Positions 12,901 to 24,165 of a stretch of DNA of 64,000 bases are shown piece by piece. The translations under genes were made by a program, and so were the position numbers. The notes beneath the pieces were generated by a model that made no database searches, was not told the origin of the DNA, and was given only the letters and a program-made list of their open reading frames with translations. The stretch's first letter is position 1; every line of letters starts with the position of its first letter. The DNA is from Annulohypoxylon bovei var. microspora (Eukaryota; Ascomycota; Sordariomycetes; Xylariales; Hypoxylaceae): assembly GCA_022836615.1 (NCBI GenBank), contig MU405311.1, forward strand, positions 62,001 through 126,000, written 5' to 3'.

Positions 12901-13415
12901 AACGAGACAAACACGACAGCATGGCCGGCGTTTCTATCGTTACGGATACTCCACTTAAGGCGGCCACGCCCGTTGTGAAGGAGAATGGTTTCAACCCGGT
13001 GTTTAACCACAAGGCTAAGTTCGTCGTCACGACTAAACATCCCGAGTTGGTCTTCGTCAGGTTCAGCGTCAAACTTTCCAGCGACGGCGAGAACACCGGT
13101 CGAAATACCATTATCGCAACCTACATGGTCAAGCTCAACGGCCTGAAGCAAGGCTATCGAACTCTGCCATTGCTAGATTCCAACGGCGATCAATATCTGT
13201 TCTCAACCTTGTTCTGTTACATCAAAGTTGAACCGACCACGAGTGTTTACGTGCCAAAGGCCCGCGAAAATAATGGCGGCGAGGCCGTCGGCAAGTTGAA
13301 GAACATCAGTCGGAACGTGTTCAACCGGTCATCCGCCAACAGCACCAAGTCGAGCTTTGAGAAGAGCAGCATCGACGGTGGCTATTCTGACTCGTCGCAG
13401 CAGCCCTTTGTTTGA
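9942..13415 (+). CDS. plc1: phosphoinositide-specific phospholipase C (delta-like)
   Basis: Hydrolyses PIP2 to diacylglycerol and inositol trisphosphate at the plasma membrane. It is a single 1157-residue exon. In order: a Ser/Pro-rich low-complexity N-terminus (about 1-250); a PH-like domain (about 263-377) starting near ALVKGTYLHKISKKKK; a degenerate EF-hand region (about 420-500); catalytic X domain with SSSHNTYL (His576) and KHGYAMT (His621); an acidic, Ser-rich linker (about 700-800); Y domain (about 805-925) including the MMRVYPQYSRLSSDNFNP segment; and C2 (about 945-1085) with NRTLDPYVEIEI. The domain order is the PLC-delta/fungal Plc1 arrangement. Both active-site histidines are present, so it is probably active. 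The first ATG of the frame was chosen; later in-frame ATGs would lose only disordered sequence. It lies alone between two gene-poor blocks. Confidence 0.96.
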   Translation: MTATPNNNNPSHTSIESRLPSSSTPIMAAQGSLLRRPRPSQVQTTHQVSAQPNSMPTSAISASSAASGSSQHDSPIMSPDHAVLTNTSSSIQPSPEPCRSQSHDAEQFPPPPPFHLGDPLLTYKPSCGNSTSPAIPTTTGGSMAEALNNSHSSGKGLIRRLSNRATKFASRTRRQSAAAPMSREGSVGPGILRRRSDSTNTAPAAETVLLTDSDDEFHPDEINEHGSIYGAESMARDFSSGSAAPSLASASFVDVPTGPVVPMALVKGTYLHKISKKKKSKRVLFILEADAGKVTWEKGRSLKCIYIDDIKEVRIGSDIRQYRIDYGVPESEEGRFFTIFYAVPDKSRSKTMHLIAEDEETFAHWVNALDTISKHREVHMASLMAFNDSAIRGYWNGEMNKQFENRQHSPGEEKMDFPGVERVCRNLHIHMAKTELLAKFNVADQTRSGRLNFSEFQVFVREMKRREDIRQLYFSLEPERGITFAQFLRFLRDEQGEDIDSNPSLWENRFVRYARRGGKTGTDMTLQRPDKDSITMNEHALVAYLTSKDNSPLVRTSPAEYSLDRPFNEYFISSSHNTYLVGRQIADVASIEGYISTLVRGCRSVEIDCWDGSDGQPIVKHGYAMTNAISFREVINTVNKYAFVASRFPLWVSLEVHCGASQQEIMAEIMRDIFASRLVTEPLDTSSTKLPTPSELKDRILIKVKGTHQNPEPQRAGSEPTTGRRRGNSLTSPFSKPVPSDNASVPARYLSSPLLGPTTRPARRGVVGERVDTINEGQVHDTVSSSTSECDSEEEKRGKRRTSKIVKNLGELGVYCSGVKFHGFESAECKKSNHILSFMEGTFRKHSKASDSKLALTRHNMRYMMRVYPQYSRLSSDNFNPMMYWRRGVQMAALNWQTFDLGMQLNQAMFDGGIDQSGYVLKPESMREIRILPDGLPAEAIGKLERQNMSFHINVISAQQLIRPSSLPSNRTLDPYVEIEIFHTNDKRDKHDSMAGVSIVTDTPLKAATPVVKENGFNPVFNHKAKFVVTTKHPELVFVRFSVKLSSDGENTGRNTIIATYMVKLNGLKQGYRTLPLLDSNGDQYLFSTLFCYIKVEPTTSVYVPKARENNGGEAVGKLKNISRNVFNRSSANSTKSSFEKSSIDGGYSDSSQQPFV

Positions 13416-15228
13416 TTCGTACGCCAGTATTCACTCGGATTCGATTACGAATCACCTTGTACCAGTACATCTATTGTTTGAGTTAGCAGTCGAGCCGCGA
13501 TGATTTTCCCTACCTGGTTTGAATCTGTAGCGAATACCCCCATCGGATCACACATTATCAAAAGGGATACGGCGCAGCACGGCTATAAGCGAATTTTTTA
13601 CGGATTGTTTTCATGCATTTTTTTTTATTCGAGGGTGTTCGATACCAATCATTCACTCTCGGTGCTCCCCATGAGCAATATCTCGGAAGCACAAAGGAAC
13701 GGCGAGAAAGGCATATCATTGGTGTTGAAGGGAAACATTGATAGATTTGGGAAATGACAAAAAAAACCTCTCATTTGTTTTCATGGGACGGTGGCATACG
13801 GGGGGCTACGGTGTTTACTGGTAAGGGGGTCATATCACGAATTTCCTAGCGACGAGGACATTATTCTAAGCATTTATCGGGCTTTTCACATTTGCATTCG
13901 CTTTGACGAGCAGGACTTAAGGTGCAAGCTGGAGGCGCAGGGTCGCGATTGAGCAGCAGCACGAGGCATAGTTTCGGGTGAAAGTCATAAAAGTCATCTC
14001 ACTGGGCTCTCATACGGTTGGGGGTTGGTGGTGGGCGGTTCATAATATCTCGACGATATGCATCAAGCTTTCACTTCGACACACCATTTCTCCCCCAGCA
14101 GGTTCTTCTTTAACTAGCATAGGCATGTCGGCTCGCATTTGCATGAACTCAGATAAACAATACCTGGTGGCTCGCGCTGCACACTAGTACTGAATCCAAT
14201 AGCGATTCCGCATTACACAAGCCGCATTTGTTTCCCCCTTGCGTGTCTTTGATATTCTTCGTGACCTAACTGCTTCTGTCGTTCATAACGTTTCGTATAT
14301 GACAGCTAATTATCGACATATCACCATATGTATATTGTTGCTTACTCACTGCTGACTGCTAATTAGAGTCGACAGATCGTATTAAACTTCTATTACGGCT
14401 GCTTATCTAATTGTAGCCGACGACCCAAAGCAGAAACACGAGCGTAAGCGGCCGGCTTGCCGAGACGGTGAACTTAGTTAGCTCGGACTCGGGCATTCGG
14501 GAATGATTATTACAGTACGGAGTAGCTGGTCCTCTTTCAGCCTCGACTCGTTTTATTTCCCCTTTCGGGCGAACCCCATCCTCGGGACCTAGTAACGCGT
14601 GTTGTGTGCTAGGTATGTATGTACACACCTACATATGTATGTAACCTACGGTCTGACATGTAACCCAGGACATAACCATAACGCACCGTCTCTTGTCGAT
14701 CGCAAACCTGGTAGCTCCGTCGACATGATATGATCTGACGTCGAGGTGGCCTATATGTATATCTACTATTAGGCAGGCCACCCAAGCTGCGGGATATTAT
14801 TAATATCAATATGCTCACGGCAGTTATACTTCCCCATAACAAAAAGCAAGGCAACGGATCCTGCCCTAGCTGTTTACAGTGCAAATGCATGACGCGTAGG
14901 CGTCTCGTTAGTTAAGGCGCGAATTACCATGTACCGGCGGCGTTATTACCGGGCTCTCCCTCTCGATACGGTAAGTCAGTAAGTCCACCGTCAGCTCAGC
15001 CTTCCAGTTGCTGACGCCTAGAGGCTTCGAGGACAACTCTTTAGGGAAAGGCATGCCTTACTCACCGCCCCTGTGGGAAGATACGGGTGGTGCGGGCTAG
15101 GCGTGGAAGTGGGTGAAGTGGGTGTATACGATACCTAGAACGGAACGATTACGGTCGGCCAACTACACACCTAGGTAACTTTCGGCAGCGACGGATTATC
15201 ATCGTATTATACTGCCGAACGTGGGAAA

Positions 15229-15253
15229 GGGTGGTTTGGGTGGTTTGGGTGGT
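15229..15253. repeat. GGGTGGTTT tandem repeat
   Basis: Nearly three tandem copies of the 9-bp unit GGGTGGTTT, G-rich on the plus strand. Confidence 0.85.
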
Positions 15254-15524
15254 AACGAGAAGGGCGACTGGGGTGGGCATGGGGGTGTGGAAAGGGCAAA
15301 ACGGGAAATAAATGGCGTCTGGGCGATTTCAGCTTTTGATCAGTGATCACCCAGCACCGGAAGAAATCCCATGCCAGTGGAAGCGAGCACGAGAAGGACA
15401 AGGGGTGGAAAAAGAAAAGAACCGTGCTTAGCTGCAACCCAACCCAAAAACATCTCTCCAAAGGTACTTACCATGCACAGAGCTGCGCCTTGGCTGGCGG
15501 CGCTGGTGGTGCTGATGATGCTAC

Positions 15525-15574
15525 TGCTTGCTTCTGCTTGCTTCTGCTTCTGCTTCTGCTTCTGCTTCTGCTTT
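15525..15574. repeat. CTTCTG hexanucleotide tract
   Basis: About eight CTTCTG units, with a GCTTG interruption near the start. All three plus-strand frames stay open across it, and the minus strand reads a Lys/Gln repeat. This explains the overlapping ORFs of 98-150 codons here. Confidence 0.9.
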
Positions 15575-16660
15575 ATGCAATGCACGACGAGGTTGCTGCT
15601 GCGCTCTCATCACATTCCTTCTTACCCAAACGAGCTTGACTCCCTTACCTCATTGGGTAGGGGACACGGGCTTACGGTCCTCCCCCGTTTTTGCCGCCCC
15701 CCCTCGTCCCATCCCACTGGATAGACAGGGTCAGGGCTGCGCATGCGGGTTGCGTGATGACGAGCCGCTTACGAACAGGTGGGCGACCAATGGCGCACGG
15801 TCCCAGCCCTGCAAAACCCTCGTGAGCTACCGTACCATGCTGTCGGGTCCTGCAGCCCGGTCGATGCGTCCCAAATTTCCCTTCGCTTCTTCCCACCATT
15901 ACCCCCCTAACCCCTCGCACCCAAACTCGTTCCCCTTGCCATATTCTCACTCTCCCCTGGCGTTGGCGAGGGTGACGTGAGACCTTGGGACGCGGGGGTA
16001 GAAGTTTAAACGAGCGCCTTCGAGCTCGCTGCATGGGGGGCAATGGTTCACAACAGTTCGCGCTATTGCGTCGCGTGGCTGGCTGTTTGTTCGAGCTCGT
16101 TCTATCGAACCTGCAGCAGGATCGATCAGCCGTAGGCAGCACATACTTAGTATGCGTTCTTTGCTTTTAAGGCGGGATGACAACATACATACCTAGCAGA
16201 AGTTGACCTATATGCACGAAATGGGGTGCATAGAAGTGTTTGGTTCGTAGGTTATTTGATGATATCCTCTCCCCCTTGACCTTGATCTTAATCCCGATCC
16301 TGACCCCATCCCGTCCCGTGTTGCTTCGCATCGGCGTTACTTTTAAGGTCCTATCCCCGTGGAGGAACTGAACTGCACTCCACGACGACATAAGTATGGG
16401 TACGGGTAGGCGATCCTCGGACCCAGTTGGCGTACCACTGTGCTTTCTCGGGGGCTGAAGAGTGTACGTAAGTTTACAAGAAACCGGGAACTTTTGCGGC
16501 GATGGAATGAGCCAAATAAGTTAGGAAACCTAGCTCGCACATAAAGTACCTCAGGGTATTATACATGCGTATATGCAAGCCTCTTTTTTCTTTTTTTCTT
16601 TCGTCCCCGCGCTCCTCCCGGCGCGGTATCTCGTGGTCGTCTCGCTACCGGCGGTTGCGA

Positions 16661-19549
16661 GCCCATGGTATGGGATGATGAAACTCGGGATTTGAAGGAC
16701 CATGCGTCCATGCAACTCTCCAAATACCGTGGTATTTTTTTGCTTTTTAGGCTTGTCCGGCTTCAGAAGTTCGTCGGGGGGTCAGTTAATAAGCGTGAGC
16801 CACCTACGCACAGCATAATCCTGCGCCAAAACTTTCCGGTGGCACAGGCGGCACGGATCTCAACAACCCATCTGTCGATCCATGATGGCTTCCAATCAAA
16901 GATAACCGGGGACCCTGCCGATGGAGGGACGGGCATGACGATCATGAGCGATAATCTACCCCCAGAGTGTAAGTCGAAGTACTTGAGTCATAATGTTCAA
17001 GTTTGACGTTTAACAGAACGTAGTGACTTCATTAGCAAGTACTATATTTTTACAAATTACCCCTGTCGAGGTGATGGGTCGGCGTCATTGTTATGATATG
17101 ATTGCCGGGCTCTACTTTACGACTGAAGTTGGAGAATTCAAATTGTACAGCAGGTATCGACACCAAAGTGTGAAAGGCTTAGTAACTAACACAGATCTAT
17201 TGATAGATATGCATACATGTATGTCTCACTGCCAAAGTTGTCAAAGTTGCCTAGCTAGGTAAGTATAGGAGAAACCCTGCCAACACCATCCCCTACGCGC
17301 TCGCTAACTACCCCTTGAAATTGATGGCTTGCGACTCCAACGACTTCTAATCAACCTGCATCAAGAGACAATGAGGGTCAAAGCCGGCTTGTTCGGATAA
17401 CATTCACATTTGCAACACGCTCAAAACCCTTGCTACTTTCAAGGTCAAATTCTTCTCTTTTGTTCGATTAGGGGGGAGGCCTCTAGTGATTGATAATGTA
17501 GCTCGGCTCGGCCGGGACGTGGAGGACAAGAATGAGAGACGACGAATTCCCTACGGGGTTCTCAGATTTCCACGCATCGATATCAGTCAATTCGACACTC
17601 GGGAGCCTTGAGTCACAATAGACATGCACCAGCTCTCCTATTTTTAGTAAATACTAGGACAACATGTGTATACCCCTGGTTACGTAATCGCGAACATCAA
17701 GCGAATGAGTCGTACTACACCAGATGCAGCACACAATTATTACTCCCATAAACGTATCATGATTCTCTAGGTCAGGCAAATGACATCGCATGTTACGCTC
17801 CAAGGTCATATCGTAATAGAAACAACAGTACATTTAAGTACCTAGTGAAAACTCCTAGGTTAGAGCAAACTCCAAGACTCATATTTTAGGAAGGTACTGT
17901 GACTAGGTATGTAATATTTGAGTCGGGATACGACGATGATATCAATGCGAACATATATACATTATCATTAGAGCGCTATAACTTTCAGAACTTGCTCTAA
18001 TGACTTCGAAGTTCATGAGGATGGGACGACTACGTATAACAAGACAAACCGAGACGGATGGAGCTATAATCATAGTTTCCCCTTTGCATGAGCATATTAT
18101 ATACTTTCTATACCTAAGATAGTACCTACCTGGGTACCTAATTAACGTCTATATACATGGCCGAATAAAACTTAATTATATAGACTCATTAACTCTAATT
18201 TCTAAAATTATCAAATACTTAAAAGAGCATCTGGGTCTTTTTCTTCTCCCATCTTCACTTATTCTCAAACCTACTACCAAGGTCTTTTCAGACCATCTGT
18301 CTTACAAGAGGACGAAAATATACCTATTGATGATAACCTCGTTATGTTCTACTTAACTGTAGATGCTAAGACTATAAGCGTCTGTATCCCCGATCTGTAA
18401 AAAAAAAAACAGAGCAACTCCTGTTCGAAACGCAGACGTCACAACACTATATCCGTGAAGATAGGCCTACAATCTACCATCACCTCTAGACGCTTGGAGT
18501 CGGCGAAATCTCAGGACCCCAGTCGCGGGGACAGTGTAGGGAATAGGCCATGATTCAAGGATACCGGCTCCGACCGGATCAACACTTTAGGCACTTCAGC
18601 CTCGCGTTGAAATGGGTGCCGTGGCTAAGAACCCAAGGAGGTCGAACTACGGGATCCAAGAGTAAAACGCGGTATAAAAGAGATCACCGCGTATCGGGGC
18701 TCGAGATCACTTAGAACCACGAAACGGATGACAGAGTACGTCTATGTGCCTGTTACAGCTGTTGCAACACCTCGTGGCTTTTGACGCCAAGAACCTAAGA
18801 CTTCTTTCCCCCTCCCAAAAACTCCCAGGCATTATTGCCGTGATAGAGCTAGGCGAGTGGGATAGGATGGTGGAGAGCCTACACTCACTAGACGACAGTA
18901 CCCCGAAGAAGTCGTCCGAAAGACAAAACACCCTAAATCCTACGACGGGTCTTGCTTATACCACTACGTTAACTTTCAAATGGCTAGTATAGGACAGTCC
19001 AGCCTCTCGCTGTGGCGGACCTGGGAATATTCTACTAACATGTCGGAACCGACGATTCCCCTGTTCCATGAAATAAGCCTGGAAAATAGTGAGAGGACTT
19101 GATGTCCTCTATCACAAAGAGATTGACCTCTACGAAATTAGAGACAACGACATGGTCTACTGGATCTTTGAGCAAAGCCCATATTCAGCTTCGTCTGATC
19201 TCTGATCGAGGAGCTATGTAGGAGTCATTGCAAAATCATTTAACCATATTCAGGGATGATCCGTCGTACCGTCACTAGGAGATATTGGAATCCCAGACGA
19301 CCTCAGCACCACAGAAGCGTGGTATAGCCTCATTGCTCGTGGTCTAATCCAGATGGTGTCAGTGCCGTCTACGGTTATTCGCCCTAACAACTGGTAGCTT
19401 CATTGCTCTTAGTCAACTTGCGATCTGCCTCTAAACAGCCCCCCCTCCCCAACCCCCTTGTTGGGCAGGTTCTCAAGAGACTGCCGGCAGGCACAGTTTG
19501 GAAGGATAACACATTTACAATAGCTTTTACGCACAATCGTTAGCTTTCT
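16661..19549. other. gene-poor, partly AT-rich stretch
   Basis: No convincing gene. A 113-codon frame at 16665-17006 and an 82-codon frame at 18744-18992 have no recognisable motif. Positions about 18100-18240 are strongly AT-rich. Given the neighbouring retroelement relic, part of this may be decayed transposon DNA, but I could not identify element proteins here. Confidence 0.5.
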
Positions 19550-20810
19550 CATTAACCTAAGAAATACAAGAACAATTTGCCACACACTGTCTTTTCCATC
19601 TAATACCCCTCCCCTTCTCTCACAAATCTCATAAATACCCAAACCATTTTATTGTGGTTAATTTCCATATTAGCTATAGAGTGATGTTCCTTACCTTTAT
19701 AACTATGGAGAAGGGAGGAGAACTAGTCTAGGATTCGCTGTCTCTAGAAAACTGCCGAGAAGGATGAGTCAAGGCAAAGAGAACGAAATTCCAGGAACTA
19801 TAAAAAAAATTGCAACATCTCGCACCATGATCAAGGAATTATGAGGGAATACAGCAAACTACTAGCTATTGCGCGGTATCAGACAAAGGAAAAATGGAAT
19901 GGATGCGACAAGCGACCCCATTTGGTTGTCCATGCTCCGTGGTCTGGAAGATGGTGGATGGGAAACGAAAACTAGAGCCCTCATCGATTTACGTTCATTG
20001 AACAACAACACCCCATTGGGCATCTTCACCAACTGCCATATGCCCTGCGCCCCTGTGATAGCAGGCCCACCACCACAAGCTTCAAGAATCTACGGGGTTC
20101 CTCCAAGAGCCCGTCAACAAAGAAAAATCTGCGTCAGAGAGTTTCTGAACAACCGGCACGCAGATAGAACGAAACCGTGGGCGTTGTAGTTCAGATACGC
20201 GCAAGACGTAAACACAGGCATACATAATTGCTCCAGGGAGCCTGACGTCGAAGATATCACTAGAAGCATAGTGGCAGTGGGTTATCGAAGAGGACTCTTG
20301 GGATACTCGCTGTAAGCGCTTCCTTATCGAGTATAACGGGTTAGGACATCAGTATGCCATACCAACAACCACCCCAAGAGACGCTGGTGCCCTTAGCCTA
20401 GGAATAGTAGGAAGGTGCTCAGGAGATAGCTTTGCCGGGCCGGGGGATGTTACGTAGCCGATGCTAAGAAACTACGTGAGAGTGGGATATGTACATTGGC
20501 TTCGAAGGATGACTCTTTTGTATCGAACAGCAGAACGATCAGAACTCAGATCTGCTGCGAACTATGCACACGAACCAGGAGACAATGTTCGATATCATTG
20601 ACAAACTCCAAGCAGACATCAAGCAGCAACAGCAGCAGAACCAACAGTAATACCAACAGCAGAACTAGCAGCAGTAAGCACCAGCGACACCAGCATCTGC
20701 GCAACCACGACGACCGAGACCTCCCTTATTCGATGGACTTGAGAAATACAAGAATCATTTGCCTCACACTGAAGTTCCTACCTAATAATGGTATCGAGGG
20801 TCTTAGATAG
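19550..20810 (+). mobile_element. decayed Ty3/Gypsy-type LTR retrotransposon remnant
   Basis: Three pieces on the plus strand. (1) At 19555-19605 a short segment is about 80% identical to one at 20738-20790. (2) At 19891-20010 reverse-transcriptase N-terminal sequence is split over two frames: TPFGCPCSVVWKMVDGKRK in one, then RALIDLRSLNNNTP in the next. This resembles the fungal Ty3 pattern (SPVFVVWKTVDGK, then a vDlRaLN motif). (3) At 20522-20790 is a Gag-like frame with a Gln-rich tract followed by RPRPPLFDGLEKYKNHLP, the Gag signature of fungal Gypsy elements. Several in-frame stops interrupt it. Order and spacing (gag piece, RT, gag piece) show deletion or nesting. No LTRs or target duplications were found. 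Confidence 0.72.
20522..20790 (+). pseudogene. broken Gag gene of a Gypsy-like element
   Basis: Reading from 20522 gives a polar helix-like stretch (ending DIIDKLQADIKQQQQQNQQ), then TAA, TAG and TAA stops inside a glutamine-rich run, then an open segment containing PPLFDGLEKYKNHLP, then two more stops. The stops inside the Gln run are each one C-to-T change from CAA or CAG, as repeat-induced point mutation would make. It is clearly non-functional. Confidence 0.7.
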
Positions 20811-21867
20811 AACTTAGCTCAAGACCAACACGAATGACAGTTGTGCTTTTGTCTATCTGTTGGTTTTCTTCTTTTTTCTATTTGTCCGTCTTAGCCACCT
20901 CGGCACTCTTTCCCTTCACGAGGAATGAAAAAGAAGAGAGATGCAGCATGAGAGCAAGCGTGCAGAGTGCAGCTTTCACATACAACTGTTGGGAAAGAGG
21001 GATCTCTTGCCAATGTCAAAACCTCTGTCGCGTGGACCAATTCCAGATAGTAGATCCGGAGAAGATGTTAATTGCGAGAGCAACTAAAACATACACATCT
21101 TTATCCACGATACCCGACTGTCTTGAGCACTGAACCGTCCTACTTTATCGTTGCCTCAGGTCAACCCCTAGATAAAAATCTTAGTTAGAAATCCCATATA
21201 GATTTGTTCGAGAATTACTCATCCCACAAATTATAAAACTCGCATTCCTTCTCCGTGTAGGGGATACCAAAACCCTCTTTAGATGCGTCGAGTTGTTACT
21301 GATGTAGATAGTATGAACAACATAAAACTAGACTTGCTTAGTACGGCCCCTAATACAAGCCGACAGGCAAGGCAATACATGCCAACTCCTATTACCCATG
21401 TGCCCATGATACGCGAGTAGATTTCCCAAATAATCATAACACTCACCCAACCCCTTCTCACATGTCACATAGACTCGGGGGCCAAAGCAAAACCACTCAG
21501 CATAGAAGAAAGACCCGCCGTAATTCATTTACTCCCCTACATCCTTGTTTCCTAGTCGCCAGAGAGCCTGGTTCGACTCCATTATACAAATTCGTTTTGC
21601 CCTTTTGCACTACAGGAAACGGCGACACCGCGCCAAGCACAACGTGCGATATCGATACCGTAAAAGTCGTATGTAGTACAATCATGTTACAACGCAAAAC
21701 GCCTGAGCCATGCAGTGATATATCCCTAAGTAAAAACACCAACCGCCACACAACGCGTAGTACCAAGTCGAAGTTATCCATCCCAGTTCCTTGTCCCCCC
21801 TCCGTTCCTCTCTCCCTTCCCTATCCACACACTTATCGTAGGCCGGTCCAGCCTCGGCTTAGCTCGC
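20811..21867. other. intergenic stretch between the retroelement relic and the palmitoyltransferase gene
   Basis: Short overlapping frames only (longest 155 codons on the plus strand at 21462-21929, which runs into the 3' end of the minus-strand palmitoyltransferase gene and has no recognisable motif). A GGTTCGACTCC string at 21570-21580 matches a Pol III B-box but has no tRNA fold. The right end probably contains the 3' UTR of the palmitoyltransferase gene. Confidence 0.55.
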
Positions 21868-23630
21868 TCAGTCCACCTCGTCATCCTCGTCGTGATGTTG
21901 TGGCTTCGCAAAACTCTTCGGCGGGGTGAATCTCGTATTACCATTCCTCGGCGACGGCTTCCTCAATAACCCGCTGGCGCCGCTCTTAGCCCACCCGCCA
22001 TTCGTAACCAGGTTCAACGCTTTAGTCTCGGGGTCGTCATCGTCGTCGTCCTCGCTGCTCTCCTCGTCGTCAAACTCGTTTTCGATGTCCATGCCCTGCT
22101 TGTTAAGAGTTCGCATCGACATCGAACCGACCGGTTGATCGACGTACAGATTCGGGTCCCGGCCCAAAATGCGATCCGCTTTCGACGGTGTGCGTCGGCC
22201 ACCACTGCCGGAAAGTGTTGACTTCGAGCTTGGTGATCCAAGGTAATTTCGTACGGGCCCGGCTCCGGCTCCGTTAGGCCGCGCAACGGTAGTAGCGATA
22301 GGGACGAAAGAAGGATCAGGTTCGCCCCATCCAGCGGCTCGTTCTCTGCGTCTTTGCTCGTCTCGCTCTACCGCAAGCCGATCCCGAGCGGCTATCCACT
22401 TAGGACTCGCTTCCCAGGCCCATCCGTCACCGGTAGTGTTGACGATAGGGAAGAACCAGAGTGCCGGGGTGGGGCCGAATAGATGTAACAAATTCTGCTT
22501 GGCGCCGAGATCGAAGGCGTTGGGTAGCTTCTCGGAATCCTGCTCGTCCATGTATTCTTCGTACCGCTTCTGGGCGCGGTAGCGTTCCATATCGTCGTAA
22601 GACATCTGTTGAGGAACGTGATTTCTATCTATGCTTGTCCTTATCTCGCCTTCCTCGGGTCTCGTGACGCCCGGCAGCGCATTCGCGTGGATATCCAACA
22701 ATTGCTGGCCATATCTGGGTAACTGGATACCCTCACCGTTATGCTGCGCGACGAATTGGTTCTGCAGCGACTTACGCAGCGGGCTCAGGTAGCGGGTCTT
22801 CTCGAGACATTCGATAGTCGTCTGGTTCCGAGTCGCGAGTAGTATATGCCAGCTCGTGAATGCGCCAACAACTAAGCCGATGATTCCGGAAACGACGGCT
22901 AGCATGATGAAATTAACCGGCATCAGAGTATTATTATACTGAGTCTGGGTCAGCATCTCACCGTAGACCCAAGATCCGGAGACGGCGAAGCTGTAGAAAC
23001 AGAACAAGGTGTTGTAGATGAGGAACAGCAGGAAAGCCTTGTGGTTGCGCAGTCCGATGCAGGTCGCTAGCCAGGGACAGTGATGGTCCATCTTGAGCAC
23101 GCAGCGCCGGCAGGTGGAACAGTGATGTGCGCGATCGGGCTTCCGGGCCTGGCACTTCTTGCAGAAGCGCGTCTCGCCATTGGACTTGACAGTGAAGGAG
23201 GTGGCTTGCGGAGGGTTGACGGTAGGCAGGCTCGAGTAGCCGGAAGAGCTGGTTGTGCTGCCAGGATTCGTGAAGACGGCGGTGGTGTAGCTCCAGTTGA
23301 GCATCAAGTAGAGAAAGATGCCGCCGATGGATGATTTTGTTCCTATGGGTACACGTCAGCTCCGGTTTCATCCCAAAGCTGTGGATTACGGCAGCTGTCG
23401 CATAAGCTCGTAGTTGAAATAAAGGCAGAGTACGAACCTATCCAGCCCGGCTTTTGTGTTGCGCTAGAGCCTATACTAACGACAACCCATACTGCCCAAG
23501 TGGTGAGGCCGTAGACGAAAGCCAAGGGGAAATAGGTGAGGCAGTTGCAACAATAGCGCTCAAACCTCCTAGCCCATCTCCGAGCCATATTCGGTGGTGA
23601 TCGCAGGGTGGGCGATGAGATTCTATCCAT
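21868..23630 (-). CDS. pfa3: DHHC palmitoyltransferase, Pfa3-like
   Basis: S-acylates cysteines of membrane-associated proteins; yeast Pfa3 modifies Vac8 at the vacuole. Two exons: 23630-23438 and 23342-21868, giving 555 residues. The intron (23437-23343) has an unusual GTTCGT donor but keeps frame and joins WIG to TKSSIGG. The N-terminus has a RR/CC motif followed by a membrane segment (FPLAFVYGLTTWAVWVVVSI); three more hydrophobic segments follow. The cysteine-rich domain reads CKKCQARKPDRAHHCSTC and then DHHCPWLATCIG, with the catalytic DHHC cysteine intact. The C-terminal 200 residues are polar, with an acidic run (DDEESSEDDDDDD). A second in-frame ATG at 23588 could be the true start. 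The Pfa3 call rests on the N-terminal resemblance; DHHC identity is certain. Confidence 0.9.
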
Positions 23631-24165
23631 TAGGTAGACGATAGTGACAACAGCGACGATGGCGATGACGATGATGATTCAGACGAATGCATGCACGAAG
23701 AATGTTGAACGTCGACCTGGAATTGAAATAAAGAAGGGAATTTGACAATTTTCTGTCAAGAAAAAAGCAAACATCACATCGTGAAACAAAAGATGATTAA
23801 CGAACAGTTCGCCGGATGGTAAAATCCCCTGACTGAAATCCAAATCCAGGTTCCAACGTTTCCGAATTTCGAAAAGCTGACGTGACAAAAGACAAGGGTC
23901 CACGGGTGGCAGAATGGCTTAGACGCTTGGCCTGTGGCTGTGCTTTTCAATAGACTGGTATTATATAATCATATCCAGTTTTAGCCAATCATGGGCTGTG
24001 TATGTAATCAGGGGAAGCAATTAAAAAATAGGCTATTTCAACATTATGTCATCAGCATTGATTATATAATAAGGATATGAAAACCTTAGTAATACGCATA
24101 ACATTAAACACAAAATATACACATTCCTCATTTCACAAGTCACGACTCACAACCCCTCACCAAAC
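23631..24165. other. intergenic region between palmitoyltransferase start and endoglucanase end
   Basis: Contains the palmitoyltransferase promoter and, further right, the endoglucanase 3' UTR (AT-rich, 24000-24120). A string near 23907 (GGCAGAATGGCTTAGACGC) looks like a tRNA D-arm, but no matching T-arm or acceptor stem follows. No gene seen. Confidence 0.6.

Larger units (their letters stand above)
13416..16660. other. gene-poor block downstream of phospholipase C
   Basis: Starts with the probable 3' UTR of the phospholipase C gene; the 85-codon frame at 13500-13757 is most simply UTR. The rest has only short overlapping frames. A GGGTGGTTT repeat lies at 15229-15253 and a CTTCTG hexamer tract at 15525-15574. 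The tract creates artefact frames of Cys/Phe, Leu or Ala/Ser repeats. No gene is supported. Confidence 0.6.

Noticed and set aside
13500..13757. 85-codon frame just after phospholipase C
   Set aside because: Position and composition fit the 3' UTR; no motif.
15343..15980. Plus-strand frames of 98-150 codons with Cys-Phe, Leu or Ala-Ser runs
   Set aside because: Three overlapping frames all produced by the CTTCTG repeat; no conserved motif.
19869..20189. 106-codon frame as an intact gene
   Set aside because: Its first part is reverse-transcriptase sequence continued from another frame, so it is part of a frameshifted relic.
21570..21580. Perfect B-box consensus GGTTCGACTCC
   Set aside because: The neighbouring bases do not form a T-stem beyond three pairs and no A-box lies upstream; likely chance or an old tRNA-derived scrap.
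23900..23985. tRNA-like D-arm string GGCAGAATGGCTTAGACGC
   Set aside because: No T-arm with a B-box follows at a normal distance, and acceptor-like ends do not pair, even allowing an intron.
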